The notes under the pieces are model-generated. The model did not search any database. It was not told the DNA's origin and worked only from the letters and a program-made list of their open reading frames with translations. From Ctena decussata (taxonomy: Eukaryota > Mollusca > Bivalvia > Lucinida > Lucinidae): a DNA stretch of 64,000 nucleotides. The DNA lies in NCBI GenBank assembly GCA_963989385.1, contig OZ022507.1:55191400-55255399 (forward strand), read 5' to 3'. Positions 47,022 through 58,561 of this stretch are shown piece by piece; positions within the stretch are counted from its first letter, which is position 1, and the number at the start of each line of letters is the position of its first letter. The translations under genes were made by a program, and so were the position numbers.

Positions 47022-47128
47022 TAATGTGCCTGAATTTTGGGACATCTTAAAATAATTAATTTTCCATTTGGGACAAATGGAAAATTAATAATCTTTAGGT
47101 GTCCCAATACTTGAGCACATTACTTTTG
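47022..47128. mobile_element. Foldback 'GTAATGTGC' family, copy 2
   Basis: A compact ~107-bp palindrome with gtaatgtgcctgaattttgg gac at one end and gtcccaatacttgagcacat tac at the other. Confidence 0.75.
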
Positions 47129-47151
47129 TAGAGTTGCTTCCTTTGAAGGTA

Positions 47152-47263
47152 TTTAGTTTTGGCAGTGGCTAATTTACTACTCTTTAGGCTCTAAATAACA
47201 CCCCCCCCCCCTTTTGCAAAATGCAACAACCCCAGGGCATTTAATAGGATTAATATGGTATCT
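47152..47263. mobile_element. MITE with TACTGTATTAATCC-type end, partial
   Basis: agtggctaatttactactct ttaggctctaaataac..ggcatttaataggattaata tgg is the inverse of the start of 24103-24470. Confidence 0.65.
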
Positions 47264-47310
47264 TAAGTCTGTTTCTATAGTGCTGTAACAAAGGGGATTC
47301 TTTATGAAAA

Positions 47311-47473
47311 AGGAGCGGCTGTAGCGTAGTGGATAACACTCCAGACTACCAATCCAGGGGTCGCAGGTTCGATCCCCCGCTTCTCCGGTCTTTCGGATGA
47401 GACTTTAAACCGAGGTCCCGTCTCCATATGACCTCGTTGTTGGTGGGACGTTAAACCCGAGTTCACTCACTCA
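47311..47473 (+). mobile_element. Second tRNA-derived SINE family, complete, 11-bp target duplication
   Basis: The head ggagcggctgtagcgtagtg carries an A box, and ggttcgatccc is a B box. It is followed by a central block (cggatgagactttaaaccga ggtcccgtc, then ggtgggacgttaaaccc) of the kind shared by many invertebrate SINEs, and a CACT-repeat tail. ctttatgaaaa is repeated exactly at 47300-47310 and 47474-47484, giving precise ends. The anticodon loop ctaccaa would read as ACC (Gly-like), so the source tRNA is uncertain. Confidence 0.9.
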
Positions 47474-47484
47474 CTTTATGAAAA

Positions 47485-49370
47485 CCTGTGTAGTTTTCAT
47501 GCAGAAATGTTAACCTTCAAGTGAAAATTGAAGGGAGTCTTAATGCCAACAGCTACATGAAACTTTCTTGTTCTTAACATTGATCTGACTCCCAAGGGCC
47601 TATTAATGAAGCTTTCTGTACTTGTTATGATTGATGTTTTCCAAGATTGACAGTTGCAAAATAATTGATTTAGGCCATGAAAATATTCAAATATTGTAGT
47701 TTACTATTGTTTTCGTTGGAAATAGAGCAAACTTTCTAGATTTTTCATGGTCAGTGTCATACTTTTTCGCCCTTGACACAATGATCAGTCGGGTAACTTT
47801 GGACGGCGAGTAAATTCGGACAGTGACATTGTTTCCTTTATATGTCAGTTGTCTGAAACTAAAACAAAAAATAACGAGCCAAACAGTCAAAATCCTGAGG
47901 AGACGGCTCATTTTGAGCCGTCTCATCTGCATTTTCACAGTTTGCAATGGTATGTCCGAAGTTACCTGGCTGTCCGAAGTTACCTGACTCTATCCTAATA
48001 CCTTTAGCAATTTTGGTCAGCAATTTGCTTCTTAATCAGCCCATCCTTGCCAGAAAAAGGCAAACTTTAGCTTGAAACATTTCATTTGTGTTAGATCAGC
48101 AATGGGAAGGGTGGTGTACAGTAGCTGTACCATGGTTTGTCTACCTGTACAGGAAATGATTCACTTGCTAAAGCCATGTTACACCTGTTACCTTTAACGA
48201 TTTACCATGCCCCGTAGTCAGAGAATATTTCTATCATGACATTACTAAAGCAGTGCCCTATATATAGTGACACAAACAAAAAACGTCCGCTTTACAATTG
48301 TGTCTGTGAATTCCAAATGTACATAGTCATTTCATTCAAATGTATCGTTTCAATAACGTCGATTATTCAGCAATGGTGTGCGCTGAACGGAAATCCATTC
48401 AATGAACACCGGCGCCAATGACAATGCGGCAAGCACCAGTACCCAAATTCAGAAAGTCACAAAATTAGTATCTCGTGTGTTCTTCCTGTTTTAACCAGCG
48501 CAGCACATCCCAGTTTCACTAAGCAGTCACGCTGCTGAGATTTTATGAGTGCTAGATGCATTCCTAATTGTCACGACCATTGGCATAAATCTGTCATGTA
48601 AAGTGACGTCACAAAACGTCGATAACAACCGTGCGTAGATACACGCAGACATTGCCTTGTTGCTCCATCAGTTTTGAAATCAGTGGCATAGGACTACTTC
48701 AAAATTCATTTTAGCCATCTATAGCACTGAAGTCAGCATCATTCAGCATCGCAAAACGTTGGTTACAAAATTACCTGATTACTTTTCTGTAAAGGTGGGG
48801 TAATAAAACCGGGATTTAGTGGATCGGGATTTCAGATTCCAGCTTTATTTTTCACTTTCTGATGCATGTTGTCATTATCGTACACAGGTATAGTCAAATA
48901 AAACAAAAATGGTGTCAAAATGATGAACGGTTATGGAGATATGAAAGTTCTAAAATTGTTATTAATTTAATTAAAAGGGAGATAATTTCATAAATCGAAG
49001 ACTTTGGGCTGCTTTCTCGTTCATTTAATAAGCGGTTTTTGGTTTTAAAAGTTGATATTTTGTTTTTCGACGTTTCTGACCCTCGTTTAACGCAAAACGT
49101 TTCAGGTTTTGATGAAGAAAATGCTCCTGAGAAAGAAAAATGTTGTTTTTAACATTAGGTTTGATAAATCCTGTGGCTACGGAAAAAATTAAAACGCTTA
49201 CATCTTTATGTGTGCCAGATGCTCGGGACACATTTTATTTTATTTTGTATGGCTACAATTTTACTGGTTCAAAAGATACAGAACCTTAAAAAACAGACGT
49301 TTCTTTTTTGTGTCAGTATATAATCTGTGATACATTGTGTTTATGACTTGCCAGTCCTTGTCTCTTATAG
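47485..49370. other. No gene seen
   Basis: Contains a gggtaactttggac / gtccgaagttacctg foldback (about 47790-47990) with an inner gagacggctcattttgagcc gtctc hairpin. The remainder shows no recognised coding exon. Confidence 0.45.
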
Positions 49371-49374
49371 TGAT

Positions 49375-52160
49375 TATACCTTTACATTGAGCAAACTCTG
49401 CACACTGGAGGAACTTGTACCTTTGCATGAAATAAAAAAAGCAGTGATTCTAAACAGAGATCAAACCCTGCACTAGTAGTCACTCTCCCAGTGATTATAC
49501 CATTCAACTGAACAGTAGCAGTCACTCTGACAGAGATAAAACCATAATGTTGAGCAATAGCATTCACCCTGACATGGATTATACCACTACAATTTGAGCT
49601 ATTGAAGTAGCTCTGACAGAGATTATACCATTATACCATTGCATTGAACAATTGCAGTTACTCTGTCAGTGATATACCCTAGCATTTAACAATAGAAGTC
49701 ACTCTGTTAGAGATTATACCCATGCATTGAACAATAGCAGTCACTCTTACAGAGATTAGATCCTTGCATTGAGCAATAGCAGTCACTCTTACAGAGAATA
49801 TAATCCTTGCATTGAGCAGTAGCAGTCACTCTGACAGAGATTAGACCCTTGCATTGATCAATAATAGCAGTCACTCTTACATAGTTTAAACCCTTGCATT
49901 GAACAGTAGCAGTCACTCTGACAGTAAATACACTTTCATGGAACAACAGCAGTAGTCACTCTTACAGAGATTATATCCTTGCATTCAACAGTAGTTGTCA
50001 CTCTGAAAGAGATTATACTCTTGTATTGAAGAACAGTAGTTGTCACCCTGACAGAGATGATAAACCTTGCACTGAACAATAGCAGTCACTCTGACAGAGA
50101 TAAAACCCTTTGTTGAACAACATTACTAGTTACACTGACAGAGAGCAAAAGCAGTCAGTCTGACAGAGATTATACCCTTGCATTGAACAACAGTAGTAGT
50201 CACCCTGACAGAGAACAATAGCAGTCACTCTGACAGAGATTATACCCTTGCATTGAACTGTAGAATGTCATTCTGAAAGAGATTATACCCTAGCAATGAA
50301 CAACAGTGGTAGTTTCTCTGACAGACATTATATTCTTGCAATGAACAATAAGTCACTCTGACAGAGGTTATACTCTTCCATTGAACAACTGTAGAAGTCA
50401 CTCTTACAGAGATTATACCATTGCATTGAACAGCAGCAGTCACTCTGACAGAGATTATACCCTAGCACTGAACAATAGCAGTCACTCTTACAGAGAATAT
50501 ACCGTTGCATTGAACAGTAACTGTCACTCTGGTAATATATACCCTTGCATTGAACAACAGTAGTAGTCACTCTTACAGAGCTTATACCCTTGTAATGAAC
50601 AATAGCAATCACTCTTACAGAGATTATATCATTGAATTGTACAGTAGTCATCACTAAAACAGGGATTATACCCTTGCATGAAATAACAGTAGTAGTCACC
50701 CTGACAGAGATATTACCCTTTTATTGAAAAACTCGCAGTCACTCTGACAAGGATTATGCCTTTGCACTGAACAATAGCAGTAGATAATACACTTGCATTG
50801 AACAACAGTAGTAGTCACCCTGACAGAGAACAAGAGCAGTCACTCTGACAGAGATTATACCCTTTCATTGAACAACCGTAGTAGTCACCCTGTTATAGAA
50901 AAATAGCAGTCACTATCACAGATTTTACCCTTGCATAGAAAAATGGCAGTCACTCTGAAAGAGATCATACCCTTTCATTGAACAACAGTAGTAGTCACTC
51001 TGATAGATATTATACCCTTGCAATTAACAATAGCAGTCACCCTGACAGAGGTTATATCCTTGCATTGAACATTATTAGTAGTCACTCTTACTGAGATTAA
51101 ACCCTTGCATTGAACAATAGCAAATACTCGTACAGAGATTATACCCTTGCATTGAGCAGGAGCAGTCACTTTGACAAAGATTATACCCTTGCATTGACGG
51201 TCTGGCCACATACTTTCGTTTCTCCTTCCGCTGATTCATGAAGGGCAGTTGTCAGTTACTGGCGAAAGTATGTGCACTTAGTACTGGTTAACCGCTTAGG
51301 AGGTCTAAGCCTGCCAGGAATAGTGTGGTTAGGTTAACTGACCATCCCGACATGACCTGAGTTGTTTACCGTGGACGTTAAGCATCAAATCAACCAACAA
51401 CCCTTGCATTGAACAGCAGTAGTAGTCACTCTGACAGAGATGATACCCTTGCAATGAACAATAGCAGTCAACCTGACAGAGGTTATACCTTGCATTGAAC
51501 AATAGGAGTAGTCACTCTTACATAGATTATACCCATGCATAGAATAATAGCAGTCACTCTTACAGAGATTATACCCTTTCATTAAACAGCAGCAGTCACT
51601 TTGACAGAGATTATACCCTTGCATTGAACAACAGTAATAGTCACCCATACAGAGGTAACTGTGCGCCCTTGCTATGAACAACAGCAGTCACTCTGACAGA
51701 GATTATATCTGTGCATTGAACAACTGTTTACAGTAATAGTCTCCCTGACAGAGATAATACCCATGCAATGAACAACAGCAGTCACTCTGACAGAGATTAT
51801 ATCTGTGCATTGAACAACTGTTTACAGTAATAGTCTCCCTGACAGAGATAATACCCATGCAATGAACAACAGCAGTCACTCTGACAGAGATTATATTATA
51901 TTTGTGCATTGAACAACAGTAATAGTCACCCTGACAGAGATAATACCCATGCATTGAACAACAGCAGTCACTCTGACAGAGATAAACCCATGCAATGAAC
52001 AACAGCAGTCACTCTGACAGAGATTATATCTGTGCATTGAACAACAGTAATAGTCACCCTGACAGAGATAATACCCATGCAATGAACAATTGTAGCAGTC
52101 ACTCTGACAGAGATTATACCCTTTCATTGAACACTGACAGCAACTGAACCTTTGCATTAA
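49375..52160 (+). repeat. Minisatellite, 42-48-bp units, about 55-60 copies, holding a SINE
   Basis: Units vary on attatacccttgcattgaac aa(cagtagt)agcagtcactctgacagag. Extra 3-bp steps (cag/tag) explain most length differences, so unit length tends to stay a multiple of three and short antisense frames persist. The array is split by the SINE at 51206-51402. Between 51700 and 52060 a higher-order repeat of about 100 bp (with actgtttacagtaatagtct ccc) appears. Confidence 0.92.
51206..51402 (+). mobile_element. SINE body lacking its tRNA head, inserted in a minisatellite
   Basis: It starts ggtctggccacatacttt and ends caaatcaaccaacaa. cccttgcattga lies on both sides, consistent with a 12-bp target duplication, though this string is also part of the surrounding repeat unit. 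It carries a 12-bp insertion (around tgagttgttta) relative to the 8005 copy. Confidence 0.88.
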
Positions 52161-52419
52161 ACAGTGGCAATGATCACATTGATGAATTGCAGTTAGCCTG
52201 GATTGATCACTTGGCAGTTTTATATCCTATTCAACAGTATTTCAATTATATTTGGATGATGAGAAGATGATTATGAAAAGCTCTGTGCAGTTAAGAGTGG
52301 GAGCCCATGGTGGCTCTGTGATCTGTGAAGTAAGGACTGGTAATCACTCGGCCATGTGGATACTAATTTAACATGTAATTAAAACTGGGATTGAAGAAAA
52401 ATGGAATGTTGAATGAAGA

Positions 52420-52450
52420 TGTGTAGATATATATATATATATAATATATT
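52420..52450 (+). repeat. (AT)n tract
   Basis: A short atatatatatatatata run. Confidence 0.85.
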
Positions 52451-52609
52451 TATAAGAAAAAACGTGATTGGATGGTCCATAGATTATAGCTTAATTCATG
52501 TTGTTGATAAAAAGATGGTATATCTTCACTCAATGAACAAGTATGTAATAACTTTAGCAAAAAAAAATGTTATCACAAAAGTACTAAAAACCAGTGGGAT
52601 GCTACTTAC

Positions 52610-52866
52610 TTTTTAACCTTTCTCACTGTGTGCATCAGAACTCCCATCTCTAAATCAAACCTCAGATTATCACACCTACATTTCCAAGTGTTCCTGAGAT
52701 CTTCAGGAAGTTCTAGAATATTTAATTTGTTTATTATTTCATTCACATCTGTTGCTGCTGCATTAACTTTAAGAGTATCTGTGACCACCCAATCTCCTAT
52801 TGTTTGTAAGCACAGCTTGGTGTTGTCATTGTAGTAATCCTTTGATTTAGTAAAGCCATCTTCCAT
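52610..52866 (-). CDS. Unrecognised exon-like open segment
   Basis: On the - strand an 85-codon stretch reads as ordinary, non-repetitive protein (MEDGFTKSKDYYND.., then IGDWVVTD, ILELPEDLRNTWKCRC, LEMGVLMHTVRKV) and ends at a strong GTAAGT donor; the apparent stop lies within the donor. An in-frame stop lies just before the Met. A second frame upstream (IRQPDSVIVQTDIMLSIKEVL) is open up to the same place, so either a one-base indel or a splice junction separates the two. It could be one exon of a - strand gene, or a pseudogene. I do not recognise the family. Confidence 0.4.
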
Positions 52867-54130
52867 ATTCAGTTAAAACTTCTTTTATAGATAACATAAT
52901 GTCTGTCTGGACTATAACAGAGTCTGGTTGTCTGATTTTAGATTTTGTTTCAACAAGAGAATTCTGCTGTCTTAACGTAAGGTGAATGGGTACACTTTCA
53001 GGGGAAGCAACTTGCCTTTTTTCATTTTTATCTCCCTTCTCAATTGTGTTCAAGTCTTTAATGAAAAGAATTTGTTCTGCTAGGGAAAGGAAACCAAGGG
53101 AAGCAAACAAGAAGTCACAAAAGTTGATGGTCCTCACAAGCCTTGGGCTTTCGATCAAATCCTAATCTATTGTCTCTGTACCTTAGTTGAAAGTTTGATT
53201 AATAAAATATTGTTTAAACCAAAAGTTGCTCACCTTGGAAACAATGATGGAAAAATGTGTGTAGCCATACACCTTAAAGAAAGATTTATATAGTCTTTAA
53301 TTATGTCAGCATAATTGTCACATGTTAATTGTTAAAAAAAAAAAAAAAATCCCTCTTTACTGTATGTTGCAGACCTGTTTTATCCAGCTGGGCACACAAG
53401 GTTGAATCAGTATTGAATCAACCATGATTCAACTTTGTGTTCCTGCTGGGATCTTACTGATTTGGGCCTGGTTGTTTAAAGTTAGGATGAGGCATTACAT
53501 TTTCAGCTGCAATGTATGCAAAAATACAGCCATTATATGAGAAGCTTTTAATTACACAGCATTTGCAGCAAAAACATTAGCACTCCAGAAGACTTTGAAT
53601 CTTTGACTAATGTTCCAATTTAGACAGGGTAAAGATATATTGAAAATATTTAAAGTTTATCCCCAGCCCTACTCGAAGCTTTCATATTATATATTTGCAG
53701 ATAGTGTCTGCAATGCTCTGTATATTTTTTTCCTGCAAAACACCACTTCAAATGATAGGATCTCTTCATATCCTTCTTTAGCAGTGCTATAATTTTATCT
53801 GTTTTAATAATGCTTTTCAGGAACATAAAATGGAAAATTTCTGAACACTGAGCTATTGTTTCAGTGTGTAAGGATGAAACTATCAAGAAATTGACACTTA
53901 TATAATCCTGTATAAACAGTGTCTTAGAAAGGATGAGTGGAAATCCTATTGCAAGCTTTGTCTGTCAGAGATAAAAATAGAATTTGTGTCAGCCTGAAAG
54001 ACAAATAATCCTTTCTCAGTGATGCACCAACATGTGCTGAGGTCACTTTAGAAAAGTCAGGTTAGCTGTTCTGTCAATAACCAGGAGTATTTTTTTGGGG
54101 GAAATTTTTCTCATGGGGAAATTTTAGAAG

Positions 54131-54640
54131 CCCTAGTTGATAGTCTCGACAAAACCTGCACAAGGTATAAGATGGAGACCAGTGCTGAGAAGACCAAACT
54201 GATGACAAATAGCGCCAACGGCATCCATATTTCTGTATGCCTGTGAATTGTGGACCTTGACAGCAGAGTTAGAAAAAAAAATGCAGGCCTTTGAGATGAG
54301 ATGCTACCGAAGGTTACTGAACTTTTCTAACAAGGACCATATAACCAGTGAGAAGGTTTGCAGAAAGATCCAAGCAGCCATTGGAGAGTTTGATGAACTC
54401 CTGACCTTGGCCAAGAAACGGAAACTAACATGCTTTGGCCATGTCTCAAGGTCTTCTGGTTTAGCAAAGATGATTCTACAGGACACAGTGAAAGGAAAAA
54501 GAAGAAGAGGTAGACAGAAGAAAAGGTGGGAAGACAATATTAAAGAGTGGACAGGAATGGACATTGCCAGCTCAGCTAGGGCAGCTGAAAACAGGACAAG
54601 ATGGAAAGGGATCGTTTCGAAGTCATCTGTGGTGCCCCAA
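54131..54640 (+). pseudogene. Non-LTR retrotransposon fragment (3' end of reverse transcriptase)
   Basis: A 5'-truncated LINE copy. The first part reads ALVDSLDKTCTRYKMETSAE KTKLMTNSANG, typical of the end of a LINE reverse transcriptase domain. Then about a hundred residues usually found there are missing and the frame changes. The copy resumes FLYACELWTLTAELEKKMQA FEMRCYRRLLN and runs to KGKRRRGRQKKRWEDNIKEW and a stop near 54641. The RRRGRQKKRW..NI block is characteristic of the RTE/CR1-like C-terminus; the exact clade is not determined. A relative lies at 63746-64000. Confidence 0.85.
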
Positions 54641-54641
54641 T

Positions 54642-54842
54642 GACCTTGTGACCATCAAGCTAAAATTCCATGAATCCCAAAGCCATGACCATAGATCTAA
54701 AATTCCATGAATCACAAAGCTATGAACACTAAGCTGAATTCCATGAATCACAAAGTGATGACCATCAAGCTTAAATTCCATGAATCACTAAACGATGACC
54801 ATCAAGCTAAAATTCCATGAATCACAGAGCTATGACCACCGG
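54642..54842 (+). repeat. LINE 3' tail made of ~35-bp tandem units
   Basis: About five to six imperfect copies of a unit containing aattccatgaatcacaaag and atgaccatcaagct follow immediately after the LINE stop codon. Short tandem repeats are a usual 3' terminus for RTE/CR1-type elements, so this is probably the element's own tail. Confidence 0.7.
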
Positions 54843-55499
54843 CTTTATTACCCAGTGAAGGTCAAAAATTTAAAATATTTCGTTTACAGTTTATTAAAAG
54901 CATTGTATGCTTCATATTACCGTACAACTGGTAAATCAAAAACTATTAGTTAGTAGAACTGTATTTTGTTTTTACATTGAAAAATGGTAACCATAGCTGG
55001 ACATCATTTGAATGTTGTGATGTCCAGTCAAATTACTCAGTTATCACTACATCAGTTTGAAATGTCACAACACAGCGGAGACCATCTTTCTCTGGCAGAT
55101 GATGACAGTAAATGCTCCAGATAGGTTCCTTTAAGGAAAGTTGATGGCACGTTTAAATATTAGAATATTCACTATTCTACGCAAAAACATGCATGTACAT
55201 TGTTATAGGGATTTCGTTAGAATTGTCTTGACAAGGGGAATTTAGTAAGATCCACTGCAAAAGTTTAATCTGCAGATTTGAACACTGTCAATTTCTCTAT
55301 CCAAATTTCTGATTGTCTGAAGCTTTGGCTAGATTCACTTCCAAAATTGAATAGATAGAGTCTGAATATACCTCCTTATTTCTGAGTCTGCCAAAATATA
55401 TTTTTTAGTCCATTAATTTTTCCATACGAAATATATAATCCTTGAATAATCTATGCTACTAGCAACTACATCTGTGCATAGAACTTGCCCCCAAGATTC

Positions 55500-55735
55500 C
55501 TGGACTTAACGTAAAAATTCTAAAAATTGGGACACCTAAATTAATTACTGTGATATTCCAAAATTCTTAAAAAAAGAACAGTTTTACAATGCAGTAATGC
55601 ATCCAAAAGATGCAGATGGAATAGCAAACAGTGTAGACCCTGATCAGACTGCTTGTAGCAGTCTGATCTGGGTCTGCACTGTTTGCTCAAACCGTCTGTC
55701 CCAACTCGTACAATTTTACGGTAATTGATAGACAG
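55500..55735. mobile_element. Foldback element with internal short hairpin, related to 25660-25882
   Basis: Outer arms around attgggacacct / gtctgtccca and a ttttacggtaatt end, with the gatcagactgct / agcagtctgatc hairpin in the centre. Confidence 0.6.
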
Positions 55736-56124
55736 GTTAGGCTATGTTCCACTATCTCTTACATGCTTATGATCATCATTTAAGTCAACCTTTATAATAT
55801 CTGATGTCTAAAATCTTGATCTTAGGCCAAAATATTTTTTAATTTTCTAGTTCTCATGAGCTACCCTATTTTTCTGAAAATCATAGTAAAAATAAACCTA
55901 CTCCTGGCCTTCAGGTTGTTAGGAGTCCTTAAAAAAGTTGTTAAAAAGAATCAGTAAAAAAAACAAAAGCATTAAATTAAATAAAAGTGTCCTTGCATAA
56001 TTTTATTTTTATTTTTTCCTCCAACCACATCTTTTAGTCAAACATAAAACAAATTGGCAGTTTGGACGTGAGAAGTCTATTAAAGAACCTTAAGTCAAAC
56101 TAATTTAATGTGACCCAAAAATCA

Positions 56125-56350
56125 AAATGTGGGTCCAGTTGTTGAAAGCATCGTTAGCCTAACAAGCTTGTTAAGAGGTCTGCTCATCACGTGTTTTACA
56201 ACTTCATAACCAAATACAGATATTTTTGTTGAAAAAATGTGAGAAGCTTTTGCAGTGCAAAAGCTGCAAAAGCTTCTCACATTTTTTCAACCAAAAATGT
56301 TGGCGTATTTGAGTTTTATGTTTGAAATTTTAATGAAACGTTAACTAATG
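56125..56350. mobile_element. Foldback, 'gtgagaagcttttgcagtgc' family
   Basis: ttgttgaaaaaatgtgagaa gcttttgcag pairs with gcaaaagcttctcacatttt ttcaacc. Confidence 0.75.
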
Positions 56351-57403
56351 GCGCCGTCTTTAGTTTTAAAGCCCTGGTGAGGTTTGTAGATCTAAGTAGA
56401 GAAGCAAAATGTATACTTTTCCCCATTCATTCCGTAATGCTCTTTACGTATGTCAAATGTCCTATATTTCTTAAAAAGTCTATCATTTTTATACAAATTG
56501 TATATGTCATCATGAATAAGATTCTTTTTTTAAGAGTATTAGATCTTATATAGACCAGGGATCGAAGCAAACAGGAAGTTGGTTGCCTTAAAGACTGGAC
56601 TTCTCTGCTGGGTAGGAGGTGGGTGGGGGGGTCTGGTTCCCAGGACATAGCAATGTTACCTGTGCAGGTAAAGGTGTGAAAAATTGTCAACCAATCAGTG
56701 GACCAGAATTAACAGTTATGATGAATTTATTGGCTGACTGGAGGTGTTGACACTAGGTGATAAAGAGACAGATAATGACACTGTGGAAGATAATCCTCTT
56801 TATATAGTACCATCCCTGTCTTCAAATTTATTTAAGAAAATAATGGCAGAACACTTGAAGTAATGTACTCAAACACCTAAATGGCAAAAAAATTGAAACT
56901 GAACAAAAAAGAAACATTACATACATTTACGCTTAAAATTCTCGACATAACAGGTCATGCAAGGAATCTAAAATCTAAAACTATTTGGTAGTATATGTGC
57001 ATCATAGTCACTTCTTAATCAAAACCTTTTTAGCCTTGATTAAATTTTGAAATTCTGGAAGAGCAAGATTTAAATAGATAGATGTAACCTTTCTTTTTTT
57101 ATTCAGTATAGAAAAGACAAGATTAAGAGAGAAATGCTAAAAAAAACAAGCAAAAAAACACAACTATATAATGCAGTATCAGGATGCATACTCATCACTT
57201 ACAGAATGCATGACTCTCATCTGGCTCCATTTGTGTGTTTTTAAATATTGTATTATTGCCTTTAGGACATTGTTGAAAGCATCTGACCACAAGTAGCTAT
57301 ATCTGTGAACAGCATAGCTAGATTGAATTCAGTTTGTTAATATGTGCATTCTTGCTTGTTCCTAAAGGTTTCCAGGGGTTTGTACTTATATCTTTGATTA
57401 TAA
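56351..57403. other. No gene seen
   Basis: AT-rich DNA without recognised exon or repeat. Confidence 0.4.
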
Positions 57404-57557
57404 AATGGTGTTTTCCTTTCCAAAACAGTCCCAAAATTCTAGATCCATCTTATGAGATGGATCTAGATTTTAGGGACTGTTTTGTCCCAAAATTCTAGAT
57501 CCATCTTATGAGATGGATCTAGATTTTAGGGACTGTTTTGGAAGGGCAAAAACCCAT
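57404..57557. mobile_element. Foldback MITE with two tandem cores
   Basis: Ends atggtgttttcctttccaaa acag and ctgttttggaagggcaaaaa cccat. The core cccaaaattctagatccatc ttatgagatggatctagatt ttaggga occurs twice (57427-57484 and 57485-57540). It is related to 44010-44660. Confidence 0.85.
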
Positions 57558-57751
57558 CGCAGAGGAAAATTTCACAAGGCTGTTTTACATATGTATTTGG
57601 GGTGGGTGGGGGTTGGAAGGGTTAAATCCCTCTTACACCTGAGTAGATAAGTACATAGTATGTGTGAACAGTGAAGTTGGTGACTGGACTGCACAGATGC
57701 AGTTACTTCCCCTGAAAGTATACTCATACATCTTAAAAAGAAAAAAAAAAA

Positions 57752-57985
57752 GAGCTACGACATGAGAAAACCAACAAAGTGGTTGTGCGCCCAGCACAGG
57801 CTCAGATCCGCCTGGGCATCCACCCAGTCTGATCAGAGTCTGCTGAGCGCTTAAAGGGTAGCTAAGGGTCTAAGCTACCTCCATGCAGACAGCGAAGACT
57901 CTGATCAGACTGGGCGATCCCTGGGCTGATCTGAGTCTGCGCTGGCTGCACAACCACATTGTTGGTTTTCACGTATCGCGGCCCA
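57752..57985. mobile_element. Foldback MITE, TGAGCC family, copy 6
   Basis: gagctacgacatgagaaaac c..ctcagatccgcctgggcat pairs with the inverse, ending gtatcgcggccca. Confidence 0.83.
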
Positions 57986-58162
57986 AATGTATAAAAAGCC
58001 ATATCAGTGCCAGAGAAAGGCATAAAATTTGTTGTTTTCCCACCCAATTCCCATAACAATGGATTCATAACTCACACCTACATAATGATTTATAAGAAAG
58101 TTTGAAATAAAACCTTTTGATTTTCCCAGCTCATCTCTTCAGACCATCATACTGGTAGAAAC

Positions 58163-58193
<31 letters not shown>

Positions 58194-58561
58194 AAACAAG
58201 ACACACAAAAAATACTTAGTATCACACCTGACTGGAAATTAATTATTTGATGGATGCACAATATTATGCTCTGTGCCTGAGGTATTGCTTCCAGACAAAA
58301 TTTCCCACCTCAGAATGTGAACAGATTTTTGTTGTTACCGAGAGAATGATATATTACCTAGAATGTTAGTGGTTATGGCATGTTTCATAATAATATGTTA
58401 CCAGGTAACAGAAACAGAACATGAAGGCATAGAGCTCAAACCTATTTTGACATTTGGGTAAACATAAACACCATTCCACTGTAGTATTTCACTTTTTTGC
58501 ATCATAGTACGTAGGAAGCAGGCCTGCATATGAAACTGATTATTATCAAAAAGCAAAGGCC

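Noticed and set aside
49375..52160. Regularly spaced ~45-bp repeats as a CRISPR array, or the antisense frames as a repeat protein
   Set aside because: Units are contiguous and imperfect with no unique spacers, the genome is eukaryotic, and frames are repeatedly broken; it is a minisatellite.
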